DNA of 59,486 bases, taken from assembly GCA_012510445.1 (NCBI GenBank), contig JAAZIA010000035.1, forward strand, positions 1-59,486, written 5' to 3'. Origin of the DNA: Bacteroidales bacterium (lineage in GTDB: Bacteria; Bacteroidota; Bacteroidia; Bacteroidales; UBA932). A model generated the notes under the pieces. That model worked only from the letters and a program-made list of their open reading frames with translations. It ran no database searches and was not told where the DNA came from. Position numbers and translations under genes: made by a program. Below, piece after piece: positions 1 through 10,500 of this stretch (position 1 is the stretch's first letter; every line of letters begins with the position of its first letter).

Positions 1-2
1 AG

Positions 3-3000
3 ACATGCTATATACTATCTGTCCTCCTGCTGGGAAGTATGCTTTCCCTGCACGGCCAGGATGCACAAAGAACGGCAGCCACTAAAATAGGCGACGCCCT
101 TAACCAGTTGCCGGCTGCCAACGAAGCCCTTTTTGACCGCCTGATGGAAGACATCCTCTCCACAGGAGAAGAGGGTGTACTGATGCTGGCAGAGAGAGTA
201 ACAAGCGACGGAACCACGTTGCCCCAGGCCGAGTATGCCCTAGGAGGGCTGGTCCAATACGTTACTCGACCTCACATAGCTGAAGACCTGCGTAAAGACG
301 TGGCCCTGCATTTTGGCCACGCATTGGAAAAGACAGAAGATGCCGTAGTCAAAGCATTTTTTATACGGCAACTGGGACTGCTGGGCAGGCAAGAAAGCCT
401 GGAAGTGCTGGCGCCTTACCTGTTTAAAGAACCTTTGGCTGAACCTGCCATTAGTGCCGTTACGGCTATCGGAGGAGAAACAGCTGTTCAATTGCTGCTG
501 AGCGCTCCCATTCAAGCCCAAACCATTAACGGATTGGGAATGTTGGGTTCCCCGCTGGCCGAAAAAATGCTATTGAGCCTCCTTCGCACAGGAGATCCCC
601 GGCTACACCCCTTGGCATACAAAGCCTTGTCAAACTGTGGCACCCTGGTTGCTTTTGATGTGATGGCCAAAGGACCGGAGCACGATTTTCTGCATTACCT
701 GGAACGCGTGGCTCCCGGCGATCCCAAAAAGGCAGTCAAAGCATTAAAAAGATACATCCGACCGTCGCAGCCTTCGCAAATACGTAGTTTTGCATTGTCG
801 CTTTTGCTTGAATTGGAAAAAGAGAATGCCTTCAAAACCGTACTTAAGGCCCTTTCCGATTCCGACGGAGCGTACCGCAGAACAGCCTTGGAAGGTACTC
901 GCAGTTTCCTTTCTCCCATCATTAACTCGGCCCTTATCAAAAGGATGAAACGACTTGCGCCTTCAGCCCAGGCAGACGTACTTGATTTTCTGGGTTCGCA
1001 GCACAATCCGGCGCTAGCAGGCTACATTGCCGATCCTTGGCTTACCCATGACAACCCTCGGGTTGCAGAAGCCTCGGCCCGTGCCCTGCTGCAAACAGGA
1101 GGCGAAGAGAGCCTGCAGCTGCTCACAGGATTGCTGACAAGCGATAACACACAGCTGACTGCCATGGCGCTGGAAAACTTGCTTTCTATGGAAGGTGACG
1201 TAATAAAGAGCGTTATAGAGGCATACCCTACGGCATCGGAACAGGGCAAAGCCGCTGCATTGACTTTGCTGGGGTCCCGCAAAGCCCGTGCCTTTGAACC
1301 TCAGGTGCTGGAAGCCCTCAAGCATCCTAATCCAAACATCCAACAGGCTGCTGAACAAGCGTTAGCAGGAGTAGCCCGTCCCGATAACCGGACTACGTAT
1401 TGCCGGCTTTTGGAAGAAGCTGCCTCCACGGCAAATGCCTACCCGCAAAGGGTACAGGCGCTGCAACAGGCCATAACGGCCAGCCTGTACGGAATGCACC
1501 CGGAAGAACAATACAACGTGCTGCTGGCGCACATGCAGCAGGCAGCTCCGGAAGCCCGACTCCTTTATTACGCTCCGCTGGCAGCTACCGGTACAAAAAG
1601 AGCCGTTGACCTGCTAAGCGACATCTATCTTGAAAACTCTGATATCCAGTCTTATATACAAATGATTGCCGGTTGGAATACCACCGGAGAACAAAAGGTA
1701 ATCTTCCTTAGAAGGGCACTGGAACAAACCCAAAGCAAAGAAGATACAGAGGTGTTACTGGTACAGCTAAAGGATACACGCGTTATACAGGCGTTGTTTG
1801 CCTCGGCTCCCTACCTTACGACAAACGATTCTGATATCCGTCTGCAAGCCGCATTAAACGTCTACAGACTGGCTGTTAATAACAAAGATTTTTATGGACA
1901 ACCGATTACGCAATGGATGGAGCAGGCTTTGAAAATTATTGAAAACTCTGAGTATCCCGATGCTATATACGAAGTAACAAACATCAGAAAGTACCTGGCA
2001 GAAACACTAGAAGACAAAGGTTACGAACGTATTTTCAATGAAGAAAACCTAGACGGCTGGCAGGCATTGGTGGGCAACCCCATTTCCCGCAGCAAAATGA
2101 CGCCGGAAGAACTTGCCCAGGCACAGGAAAAAGAAAATGCCATTGCATTTAGCCAGTGGGTAGTAGAAGACAGAAAGCTTGTTTTTCTAGGTAAAGGAGA
2201 CAACTTGTGTACCGTAAAAGACTACGGCGATTTTGAGATGTACGTTGACTGGCTGCTGTACCCCGAGGGATGGGAAGCCGATGCCGGCATTTACCTGCGC
2301 GGTTCCCCTCAAGTGCAAATTTGGGATACAGCACGTGTACACGTTGGTGCCCAGGTAGGTTCTGGTGGACTGTACAACAATTTCAAGTATCGTTCCACTC
2401 CTACTCATGTGGCCGACAACCGATTGGGTGACTGGAACAGCTTCTACATCCGCATGGAAGGAGAACGTGTAACGGTGTACCTGAACGGAGACCGGGTGGT
2501 GGACAACGTCATTATGGAAAATTACTGGGATCGTTCGCAACCCATTTTCCCGTACGGAGCCATTGAACTACAGGCCCACGGAAGCAAAGTGGCCTACCGC
2601 GATATCTACGTGCGTGAACTGGAACGTCCACAACCATACCGTTTGTCTGCGGAAGAAGAGTCAGCAGGCTTTGAGGTGCTTTTTGACGGCAGTTCGCTGC
2701 ACAAATGGACAGGAAATACTACAGACTACATTACCCGCAACGGAGTTATAGAGGTAGAACCTTCTGAACAAGGTTTTGGCGATCTGTACACTCAAAAAGA
2801 ATATGGAGATTTTATTTTCCGCTTTGAATTCAAGCTCACTCCCGGAGCCAACAACGGAATAGCTATCCGTACCCCGGGTACAGGAGATGCTGCCTATGAG
2901 GGCATGGAGATCCAGATTCTGGACCATTACGATCCCATTTACCAGCCCTGGTTACTGGATTATCAATACCACGGTTCTGTATACGGAGTGATTCCGGCAC

Positions 3001-3233
3001 ATAACCGCGATGCACTAAAGCCCCTAGGAGAATGGAACTTTCAGGAAATATACATTAAAGGCAACTACATACGTGTGACCCTTAATGGAGAAGTCATTAC
3101 AGAAGGAGATATTTCCTCGGGCCCCGTGGACGACAGAGAACACCCCGGTTTGAAAAACAAAAAGGGAAAAATAGGTTTCCTGGGACACGGATCCAAAGTT
3201 TGGTTCCGCAACATACGAGTTAAAGAATTGTAG
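3..3233 (+). CDS. HEAT-repeat protein with two C-terminal DUF1080 domains (5' end outside window)
   Basis: The frame is open to the left edge. The residues before the first ATG (position 39) are a hydrophobic Leu-rich stretch ending near HGQDAQ, which looks like the end of a signal peptide, so the true start lies outside the window. Roughly residues 80-600 (counted from the ATG at 39) are helical HEAT-like repeats with recurrent Ala/Leu patterns. Two DUF1080 (3-keto-disaccharide hydrolase / LamG-like sandwich) domains follow, from about 666 (NEENLDGW) and about 876 (LFDGSSLHKW). The tandem copies share the features GDFEMYVD / GDFIFRFE, Gly-Ile-Tyr/Ala-rich strands and a C-terminal GSKVxxRxI motif. 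DUF1080 proteins of this phylum are exported and often linked to carbohydrate breakdown. The HEAT part may serve as a scaffold. The substrate is unknown. It converges on the lipoprotein gene at 3258 with a 24-base gap. Confidence 0.8.
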   Translation, partial: TCYILSVLLLGSMLSLHGQDAQRTAATKIGDALNQLPAANEALFDRLMEDILSTGEEGVLMLAERVTSDGTTLPQAEYALGGLVQYVTRPHIAEDLRKDVALHFGHALEKTEDAVVKAFFIRQLGLLGRQESLEVLAPYLFKEPLAEPAISAVTAIGGETAVQLLLSAPIQAQTINGLGMLGSPLAEKMLLSLLRTGDPRLHPLAYKALSNCGTLVAFDVMAKGPEHDFLHYLERVAPGDPKKAVKALKRYIRPSQPSQIRSFALSLLLELEKENAFKTVLKALSDSDGAYRRTALEGTRSFLSPIINSALIKRMKRLAPSAQADVLDFLGSQHNPALAGYIADPWLTHDNPRVAEASARALLQTGGEESLQLLTGLLTSDNTQLTAMALENLLSMEGDVIKSVIEAYPTASEQGKAAALTLLGSRKARAFEPQVLEALKHPNPNIQQAAEQALAGVARPDNRTTYCRLLEEAASTANAYPQRVQALQQAITASLYGMHPEEQYNVLLAHMQQAAPEARLLYYAPLAATGTKRAVDLLSDIYLENSDIQSYIQMIAGWNTTGEQKVIFLRRALEQTQSKEDTEVLLVQLKDTRVIQALFASAPYLTTNDSDIRLQAALNVYRLAVNNKDFYGQPITQWMEQALKIIENSEYPDAIYEVTNIRKYLAETLEDKGYERIFNEENLDGWQALVGNPISRSKMTPEELAQAQEKENAIAFSQWVVEDRKLVFLGKGDNLCTVKDYGDFEMYVDWLLYPEGWEADAGIYLRGSPQVQIWDTARVHVGAQVGSGGLYNNFKYRSTPTHVADNRLGDWNSFYIRMEGERVTVYLNGDRVVDNVIMENYWDRSQPIFPYGAIELQAHGSKVAYRDIYVRELERPQPYRLSAEEESAGFEVLFDGSSLHKWTGNTTDYITRNGVIEVEPSEQGFGDLYTQKEYGDFIFRFEFKLTPGANNGIAIRTPGTGDAAYEGMEIQILDHYDPIYQPWLLDYQYHGSVYGVIPAHNRDALKPLGEWNFQEIYIKGNYIRVTLNGEVITEGDISSGPVDDREHPGLKNKKGKIGFLGHGSKVWFRNIRVKEL

Positions 3234-3257
3234 GCGTAACGATGCTCTGTTGGGCGA

Positions 3258-3641
3258 TTACCTTTTTAGCAGGACGTATTCTCCATTAAGGGATTGATTG
3301 TCAAAAAGAAGATCGCCATCGTAATAGACCACCAACGTGGTAGGGCTCAAGGAACGGATCTCTACCACGTCGCTTATGGTGGCACTGCCTACGATTACTC
3401 GTACGTGAATAAAAATACCTTCCAATGTATAGGTGGGTGTATAGTAAGGCGTTTCCTGCGGTGCCGTATACCCCATGGTTCCGTCTTCACGGAACGTAAT
3501 GGTGTATTGTTTGTTGTCCTGATAAGCCCACGTACCAATAAGGTCGTCTCTCTTAAAAGATTTATCGCAGGAGGTAACAACAGGCATCAATAAAGCGATT
3601 GTCAATAGGCAGGTAAAAAGGCGGGTTCCTGATTTTTTCAT
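3258..3641 (-). CDS. Small lipocalin-like lipoprotein
   Basis: The protein has about 127 residues. It begins with a lipoprotein signal peptide (MKKSG, hydrophobic core, VVTSC lipobox), followed by a short beta-rich domain with the pattern LIGTWAYQDNKQYTITFREDGTMGY. That pattern is typical of Bacteroidota lipocalin-like/DUF5004-type small lipoproteins that start with a GxW motif. An upstream in-frame ATG at 3671 would overlap the previous gene and bury the signal peptide behind ten polar residues, so I prefer the ATG at 3641. It is the last gene of a leftward run with the EEP-family lipoprotein and the GLUG lipoprotein. The ligand and function cannot be read from the sequence. Confidence 0.7.
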   Translation of the reverse strand: MKKSGTRLFTCLLTIALLMPVVTSCDKSFKRDDLIGTWAYQDNKQYTITFREDGTMGYTAPQETPYYTPTYTLEGIFIHVRVIVGSATISDVVEIRSLSPTTLVVYYDGDLLFDNQSLNGEYVLLKR

Positions 3642-3657
3642 AAGTGTAAAAATGTTA

Positions 3658-4497
3658 TTATTCTTTTTCAAAAACAGCGATTAATGGATAATGGTCAGAT
3701 ACGTAGGATACTTGGTACACTTCTGTTACCGTGCGGAAAGATATAGCTTTTGCTCCACGATAAAAAATATGATCAATGGCCGGACCATCATACTGGCCCC
3801 AAGCATGGTAGGTAGTTATCGTATCACTCATCGGTGCTTCTTGTCTTGCGTCCAAAAAGCCTGCCTTAAGGGGGTCAAATAGCGGATCATCTATAGCCGC
3901 ATTAAAATCACCTGTTAGAAAAACAAGCGAACAGTCATGAGCAATTTCTTCCATTTTTTCTGCCAACAAACGGGCAGACTCCAGCCGGGCTATCTTTCCT
4001 TTATGATCAAAGTGTGTATTAAATACGTAACATTCTGTTCCGGTTTTTTTGTTTTTCAGATGGCCCCAAGAAACAACCCTCTTACAAGCAGCATCCCAGC
4101 CAAAGGAAGGAATTTCCGGTGTCTCGCTCAACCAGAACGTACCGTCGTCTAACAACTCAAAAATATCTTTCAAATAAAAAACAGCAGAAAACTCTCCCAG
4201 TGTATCTCCGTCGTCACGTGCCACCCCTATCTTTGCGTAATTGGGCAGGTTTTCTAACAGATATGTGATTTGCTCATTTACCGGTTCTTGTAAGCCAATT
4301 ATGTGGGGTTGCAAGGTATTTATCATAAGAACAGAACCCGGTTTCCTGATATTCCAATGATTTTCTCCGTCATCAACAATCGACAAGCGAATGTTGTAAG
4401 ACATTACTTTTATAATCTCCGGTTCTTTCACACAACCGGTGAGGCTAAGTAAAGCAGTAGCCATTACGGCAATACATAAATGGGATAAGTGTTTCAT
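3658..4497 (-). CDS. Endonuclease/exonuclease/phosphatase (EEP) family lipoprotein
   Basis: The protein has 279 residues with a lipoprotein signal (hydrophobic core, lipobox LTGC). The EEP metal-dependent hydrolase fold follows with all expected motifs in order: MSYNIRL, IGLQEP (metal-binding Glu), FNTHFDH, TGDFNA, IDHIFYRG and VSDHYPL (catalytic His). The active site therefore looks intact. EEP proteins cleave phosphodiesters in nucleic acids, inositol phosphates or lipids. Secreted versions in Bacteroidota are usually called endonuclease/exonuclease/phosphatase proteins without a known substrate. It is 12 bases downstream of the GLUG lipoprotein gene and 16 bases upstream of the small lipoprotein start, so the three are probably one transcript. 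Confidence 0.88.
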   Translation of the reverse strand: MKHLSHLCIAVMATALLSLTGCVKEPEIIKVMSYNIRLSIVDDGENHWNIRKPGSVLMINTLQPHIIGLQEPVNEQITYLLENLPNYAKIGVARDDGDTLGEFSAVFYLKDIFELLDDGTFWLSETPEIPSFGWDAACKRVVSWGHLKNKKTGTECYVFNTHFDHKGKIARLESARLLAEKMEEIAHDCSLVFLTGDFNAAIDDPLFDPLKAGFLDARQEAPMSDTITTYHAWGQYDGPAIDHIFYRGAKAISFRTVTEVYQVSYVSDHYPLIAVFEKE

Positions 4498-4509
4498 ATA
4501 TATAATGAT

Positions 4510-7473
4510 TTAGGCGGTTCCCCCGTATTCGTTTTCACTGTTGGCAGGTTCACCGTTAACGTTTCCTGTATTAGTACAATTTTCAGGTTCGGGTCCCGAG
4601 CGAAAAAACCCACAGAAGCCCCCTGTGTAACAAGCGTTCCATGCATCTTGAATACCTGTTACGTCCCCCGAATTGGAACAGTCTTTCAAAACACCGCGGT
4701 TGTAGTTATTACCCTCTGTCGCTCCCAGCACTCCTCCAACAAACTTGTACTGACCTGTCTGTGATACCCGTGTTATCGGCCCTAAGTTTTTACAAGCTGT
4801 AAGGTTTCCTCCGTGGTTGTTGGCACATATACCTCCCATGGCAAAATAGCTATCGGATAATTCCATTTCTGTTCCGCTTACAGGACCTGAATTGGTACAG
4901 AATTCCAGTTCACCATCTTTGTTGATGGCCACAATACCCCCTACACGGTGCGCTCCTGTAACAGGACCAATATTTTCTGCACCTTTAATATACGCTCCGT
5001 TGTCCATATATCCTGCTATCCCGCCTGCTGTATTGGATCCCAGTATTTCCCCGCTGTTCGTACAGTCTTTTATACCATAAGCAGAGGTTGTTGCCGTAAA
5101 ATGAGTAGCAATGCCTGCTGCATTAAAACCTGTTATATGGCCTTTGTTTTCACATAACTCAACTGAGCGGGAAGATTTAGCAACAATACCTCCTGCCAGG
5201 AGCAGGTACTCATTGATCCTTGAAGATTCCTTATCAGAAACTACCGTAACGTTTCCCGTATTCAAACACCGGCTGATCTTATCTGAACTGTGTGCCACTA
5301 TTCCTGCCGCCCATTTCCCCGAGGTAATGTTTGCATGATTTTCACAGCGGATAAGTTGTACACCTCTTTCAGGTGCACTTCCTGCAATACCTCCTGCAGT
5401 TCCCTCGGGAGTGTCTACGTCTGCTCCTTTCAGATTTTTACAGTCTTCTATGGTTAACGTACCCAATAACGTTCCTGCTATTCCTCCGGCTACACCACTA
5501 AAAGCAGTTGCCGTAACCGGGCCGCTGTTTGTCAAGTCTGACAAATAAAATAAAGTTGAAGTTAAGCTATAGACCATTCCTACAATACCTCCCACCAAAT
5601 CTTCTCCTTCTACCACAGCGGTATTGCTGCATTTTTCAAGGTTAGCGTATCCTCCTGCCGTAGTTCCAAAATAACCGGTAATACCTCCTACAGAATGAAG
5701 TCCGGTCACACGCCCTTTGTTTTCAGAATCTGTAATATCAGAAGCATAACTTATTCCTGCAATACCTCCTGTCCCGTTGCTTTCTTGTTCTTCTGTTTTT
5801 TGAGAGATAATGTGCCCCGTGTTACTACATTTTTTGATGGAAGCGGTTTCTGTCTGCGTTCCGCAAATACCGCCAACCTCTGCCCTCCCCGTAACGTTAG
5901 CGTGGTTCGTACACTCTGTAATGGTACTATGGCTCATGGAATACCCGCAAATACCTCCTATATGCGACCCACCTTGTACAAAAGCTCCGTTTTCATTTAC
6001 ACAAAGTATAATAGACGAGCTGCCGTATTGTTCTCCGCAAATCCCTCCGGCCTTGTCTTCCCGGGCCTTCACATCTCCTTTATTTGCACAATGTTCTACC
6101 GTATTGTTTAAAAACAGTACTCCACATATTCCACCCACAGAAGAGGTCCCCGTAACACGTGAGCCTGCTTTATTTTCTGAATGTCTCACCAAATGGCCCG
6201 TTCTTACAGTACCTTTCAGTTCTCCAACAAGCCCCCCTGTGGCCACACCTCCTTCCACCATACCGCTATTAGAGCAGCCTGCCACGTCAGAAGGTTTGCT
6301 TTTAAGCGTAATAAGTTCAATGTATTCATAAACACATAAGGTTCCTACCATACCGCCTGTAGCTGCATACGCGTTACCTCCCGTTACCTTTACAGTTCCT
6401 CGGAAGTGGCAATCAAAAAGAGTTCCTCCCTCCAAGGTTCCACACAGCCCCCCTGTTGACAATTCGCGGTTATCGGATGAGTGCAATGTTATAGAACAAC
6501 TTTCATCCAATGTTAAGTTTTGTATTATTGCATCTTGAACGTGGCCAAACAAACCAACAGAAGGCAGCGCACTATGGACAATCGTTAGGTTACTAATACC
6601 ATAACCGTTCCCGGCAAAAACGCCTTTTATGCTTTTTACACTTCCGTCTTGCGAACGCAAACCAATGGGAACCCAGTTGGAAACCGAAGACAAGTCCAGG
6701 TCTGCCCGCAAGTGAACCGTACTATCTGCATCCATCCAAGGATCAAGTTCTGCTCCTGCATTCACATCGTCACGGAAGGCAATCAAATCTTCCACTATAG
6801 AAATACCTACTTTACGTTGCTTCACAGAGAACGTAACTACAGAATCTTTTGCTGTTTTAAAAGAAAGAACAGCTGCCCTTTCTTCATTACGTTTTGTTGT
6901 ATCTGCAACAACAGAGAGTACATGAGCACCGGGCTTTCCCCATACTTCATCTAATTCAAGAACACACCAAGGCTCACTACTTCCTTCGTAAGTCCATTCC
7001 GTATTTGAATACAAAACCACCTCATAAACGCCCCCTTTACACCCAATTTCCAGACTTTCCGGTTGAATTAACAAGCTGTCAGTCGGTATCGGCTCTTCCG
7101 GCTCTTCCGGCTCATCTACCGCCTGCTGAATAACGGTAACAGTTGTACGAATGTTATCTACAACACTGGATTGCAAAACTATTTTTTGCTTCCGTTCTTT
7201 ATTCTCGTTATTTTTTTCAACGGTAAAAACCAGTGGAATGGGATAATAAGACACCTCTGCACAAGACAGATTAGTAGTACACCAAGACTCGGGAATAACT
7301 ACTTCCCAGTTAGTATTCCCCGTTACCCATACAGTATCAGTCCCTCCTTCCTGGTTCATATATATTTCTGTAGGATTGCTTTTTATATAAAACACGTCCT
7401 CTTGTTTTATACACCCTCCATAAAGCAGAAAAATAAGTACAACAAAGATTAAGTTACACGTTCTTTTACTCAT
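4510..7473 (-). CDS. Large lipoprotein with two BACON domains and GLUG-like Cys-containing repeats
   Basis: The protein has 987 residues. A lipoprotein signal (hydrophobic core, GGC lipobox) is followed by two BACON-type all-beta domains (about residues 30-115 and 135-220, each with the W-C/W pattern TNWEVVIPESWC and TEWTYEGSSEPWC). They are separated by an EPEEPEEP linker. From about 225 to the end it consists of GLUG-like repeats of about 25-40 residues with a consensus close to C-x-N-x-G-x-V-x-G-x4-GGI-x-G, which should stack as a beta-helix. Almost every repeat carries one Cys at the same phase. BACON domains are thought to bind mucin or carbohydrate, so a surface binding or adhesion role is likely but unproven. 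It starts the three-lipoprotein run and faces the AsmA-like gene across 69 bases. Confidence 0.8.
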   Translation of the reverse strand: MSKRTCNLIFVVLIFLLYGGCIKQEDVFYIKSNPTEIYMNQEGGTDTVWVTGNTNWEVVIPESWCTTNLSCAEVSYYPIPLVFTVEKNNENKERKQKIVLQSSVVDNIRTTVTVIQQAVDEPEEPEEPIPTDSLLIQPESLEIGCKGGVYEVVLYSNTEWTYEGSSEPWCVLELDEVWGKPGAHVLSVVADTTKRNEERAAVLSFKTAKDSVVTFSVKQRKVGISIVEDLIAFRDDVNAGAELDPWMDADSTVHLRADLDLSSVSNWVPIGLRSQDGSVKSIKGVFAGNGYGISNLTIVHSALPSVGLFGHVQDAIIQNLTLDESCSITLHSSDNRELSTGGLCGTLEGGTLFDCHFRGTVKVTGGNAYAATGGMVGTLCVYEYIELITLKSKPSDVAGCSNSGMVEGGVATGGLVGELKGTVRTGHLVRHSENKAGSRVTGTSSVGGICGVLFLNNTVEHCANKGDVKAREDKAGGICGEQYGSSSIILCVNENGAFVQGGSHIGGICGYSMSHSTITECTNHANVTGRAEVGGICGTQTETASIKKCSNTGHIISQKTEEQESNGTGGIAGISYASDITDSENKGRVTGLHSVGGITGYFGTTAGGYANLEKCSNTAVVEGEDLVGGIVGMVYSLTSTLFYLSDLTNSGPVTATAFSGVAGGIAGTLLGTLTIEDCKNLKGADVDTPEGTAGGIAGSAPERGVQLIRCENHANITSGKWAAGIVAHSSDKISRCLNTGNVTVVSDKESSRINEYLLLAGGIVAKSSRSVELCENKGHITGFNAAGIATHFTATTSAYGIKDCTNSGEILGSNTAGGIAGYMDNGAYIKGAENIGPVTGAHRVGGIVAINKDGELEFCTNSGPVSGTEMELSDSYFAMGGICANNHGGNLTACKNLGPITRVSQTGQYKFVGGVLGATEGNNYNRGVLKDCSNSGDVTGIQDAWNACYTGGFCGFFRSGPEPENCTNTGNVNGEPANSENEYGGTA

Positions 7474-7542
7474 ACGTTACAAAGATGCGTAAAACCTTTT
7501 AAATGTTGCTCCATCACATTAAAAAAATGTAATTTAGCAAGT

Positions 7543-10500
7543 ATGAAAAAAACGTGGCGAATGGTTTTAACATTTTTGGTGTCGATTACGTTATTGCTAC
7601 TAACGGCAGTTGCACTCATACTGTTTTTTCTTTCTCCTCCACGTTTAACTTCTCTCATCAATACATACGCTCCTAAATATACAACGGCTTACATTACCCT
7701 AGAAAAAGCCTCTATAAAACCCTTCAGAAATTTTCCCGGCGTGTCTGTTGTCCTCGAAAACGGAATGGTTCTGGTTCCTACATTTGAAGAAGTAAGTACT
7801 GGTGCCGATTCCCTATTAACGTTCGGGCAAATAACGGCCGTCCTGCAACCGGCAGCTCTGTTAAAACGCCACTTGCATATTCGACGGCTGCTTGTCAAGC
7901 ATGCAAAGGTGCATTTACACACAGATGCAGAGGGGAATTCCAACTGGGATATTTTTCCTTCTTCAGAAGATACGTCGGCATTAGATTTTAGCTTTTCTAT
8001 AGGCAGGATAATGGTCTCCGATACATTATTATTCACCTACGATAACAAAGAAGATTCTCTTTTCTTCCAAACGGGGATTCAAAACATGACGGCAAGAAGA
8101 TCGCGCCGACGTTCCGGGTTCCGTACACGCATTGACTCTTATTCAAACACACTCATTACAGGAAATGATAAATTGTTTGACCGCATCCCTTTTCTGCTCA
8201 ACGGACACGTCTCCATTGACCAAACTTTTGACAATTTCCATTTTTCAAATTGCCGAGGCACCCTGGGTGAAGTACCGTATCACCTGGACGGTTTCATGGG
8301 AATGCATGAAGACAGCCTGGAACTTAGAGGAAGTTTACAACTGGACACTGTTTTATTCCGCCATTTCTTAAAAGCCTTCCCCCCTACACTACTACCTTCC
8401 CAAGCCATACCTGTAACCAATATACCCATTACCATCAACTGTACACTTGATGGAGCCTATGACTATCACAGTGGGAAGCTGCCCGCTTACCACCTTTATG
8501 TGGCTACCGGCAAAGGTTCTCTTTCCCTTCCGGAGGAAGAGCTTGTTTTCTCCTCTTTTCAGACGACTTTCACTGCTTCTTACCATCCCCGGGAAAAAGA
8601 TTTTGGTACTTTTCAGCTGCATGAACTAACCCTAAAAAATCAAGCCCTGGAACTACAGGCGCAAGGCAAACTGCATTCTTATACAAACGACCCGTCTTTG
8701 CAGTTTTTTGCTATTGCAAAAGTTCACTCGGAAAATCTTGCCGAGGTCATTAAAAACCTGCCGGAACATAAGACAGAAGGTTCTCTTTCCATAGAAGTAA
8801 CGGCAGAAGGTAAACTACGTGATTTTAACCCCGAAGGGCTTAAAAACATTACACTGTTTTCACATATAGTTACTCCCGGTTTTGCATTGGAGGTTCCGGG
8901 AAGCAACTTGATTTGTCAAACAGACAGCACAGAGTTTTATCTGAACATAACGCCAGATGCTTTTACAGCCGATTCTTTGGGCAAACAACCTTTGGCAGGT
9001 TCTTTACAAACAAAACAACTCCATTTGCTTTTGAACGATTCCCTGCGGCTGGATCTATCCAAAGGAGCTATGCAACTTACCCTAGGTACCCACAAAGAGA
9101 ACCCTGCCATTCCTTTGTTTTACGTGGGTTTAAACGCTCACTCTGCAAAAGGAATTTATGGGATTCACGAAGGTACCCTGAGGGATATAGCTATTCAGGC
9201 GCACCTAACACAAACATTCAATGAACGCAGACCGGTAGAAAGTACGGCAAGACAAAGAGTTCGGGACAGCACGGTAAGACAAAGAGTTCCGGACAGTACA
9301 GCAAAACAGAGCAGACGTACACGTACCCGGCATGAGTTTTCGTTTGCAGACCTGCATCTGGATTTTGGTTTTGACCGGGAAACACAGCGGTTGCTTCGCA
9401 GATGGCAACTTAACGGAAGCCTGAGAACCGAAGCCGTTCAATGGGCCACACCCGCTTTTCCTCTGCAAACACACTTGCGATCCGTTCATGTAGAATTGCT
9501 GGATAATGTTTTAAAAATCCACAACGCAAGCCTCAAGTCCGGTCGTTCAGACCTAACCCTTAGCGGAGAACTGAGCGGCATCCGCAGAGCCCTCACAGGA
9601 AGAACGCGTCTTGGCCTTACCCTACAGATGCGTGGTGACACTTTGGATAGCAACGAACTGATCCATGCCCTCTCTGCAAGCAGAGCTTTTATGAATCAAA
9701 ATGAACCTGTCCCACAAACAGACAATGATGTATCTCCACAGAAATTTCATGAACCGTATGAAAATTTGATTATTATTCCCGGCAACATAAATTTGCAAAT
9801 ATTCTTACAAGTTTCTAATGCGTATTACCGCCACCTGCATCTTAAAAACGCCGGCGGATCTTTGTCGGCAGCTAACAGACGGTTGCATATAAAAGATTTC
9901 CAAGCTACTTCCACTGCAGGTAACTTCCTTATAAATGCATTGTATGCCACACCGCACAAAGACAGTCTTATAGCAGGATTGGATCTGGAAATGCAAGAAG
10001 TCTTGCTGGAAGAAGTAACAAAGCTTTTGCCTTCTATGGACACCTTATTTCCCATGATGCAATCTTTCCGCGGGTTGGTGGATTTACAACTGGCAGCCAC
10101 CACACAACTTGACACCTCTATGAATCTGATACTCCCCACTTTACAAGGAGCCTGCCGCATTAAAGGGGATGGTTTGGTTTTGTTGGATGGAGAAACTTTC
10201 TCGGAAATTTCTCGTAAATTATTTTTCAAAAAACGAGCGCTCAACTTAATTGACAGCATTAGAGTAGAAGCTACCGTTGCAGATTCCCGAATAGACGTAT
10301 TTCCGTTTATTATGCAAATGGATCGCTACAAGGCAGCCATTGCAGGATCGCACCATATTGACCGAACGTTTTATTACCATATCTCGTTGCTTAAATCTCC
10401 GCTACCGTTCCGCTTGGGAATTGATGTGCACGGAACGCCTGAAAATTATAAAATTGCACCGGGACGTATTCGCTATACAGACGAAAAGCTTCCTGTACTT

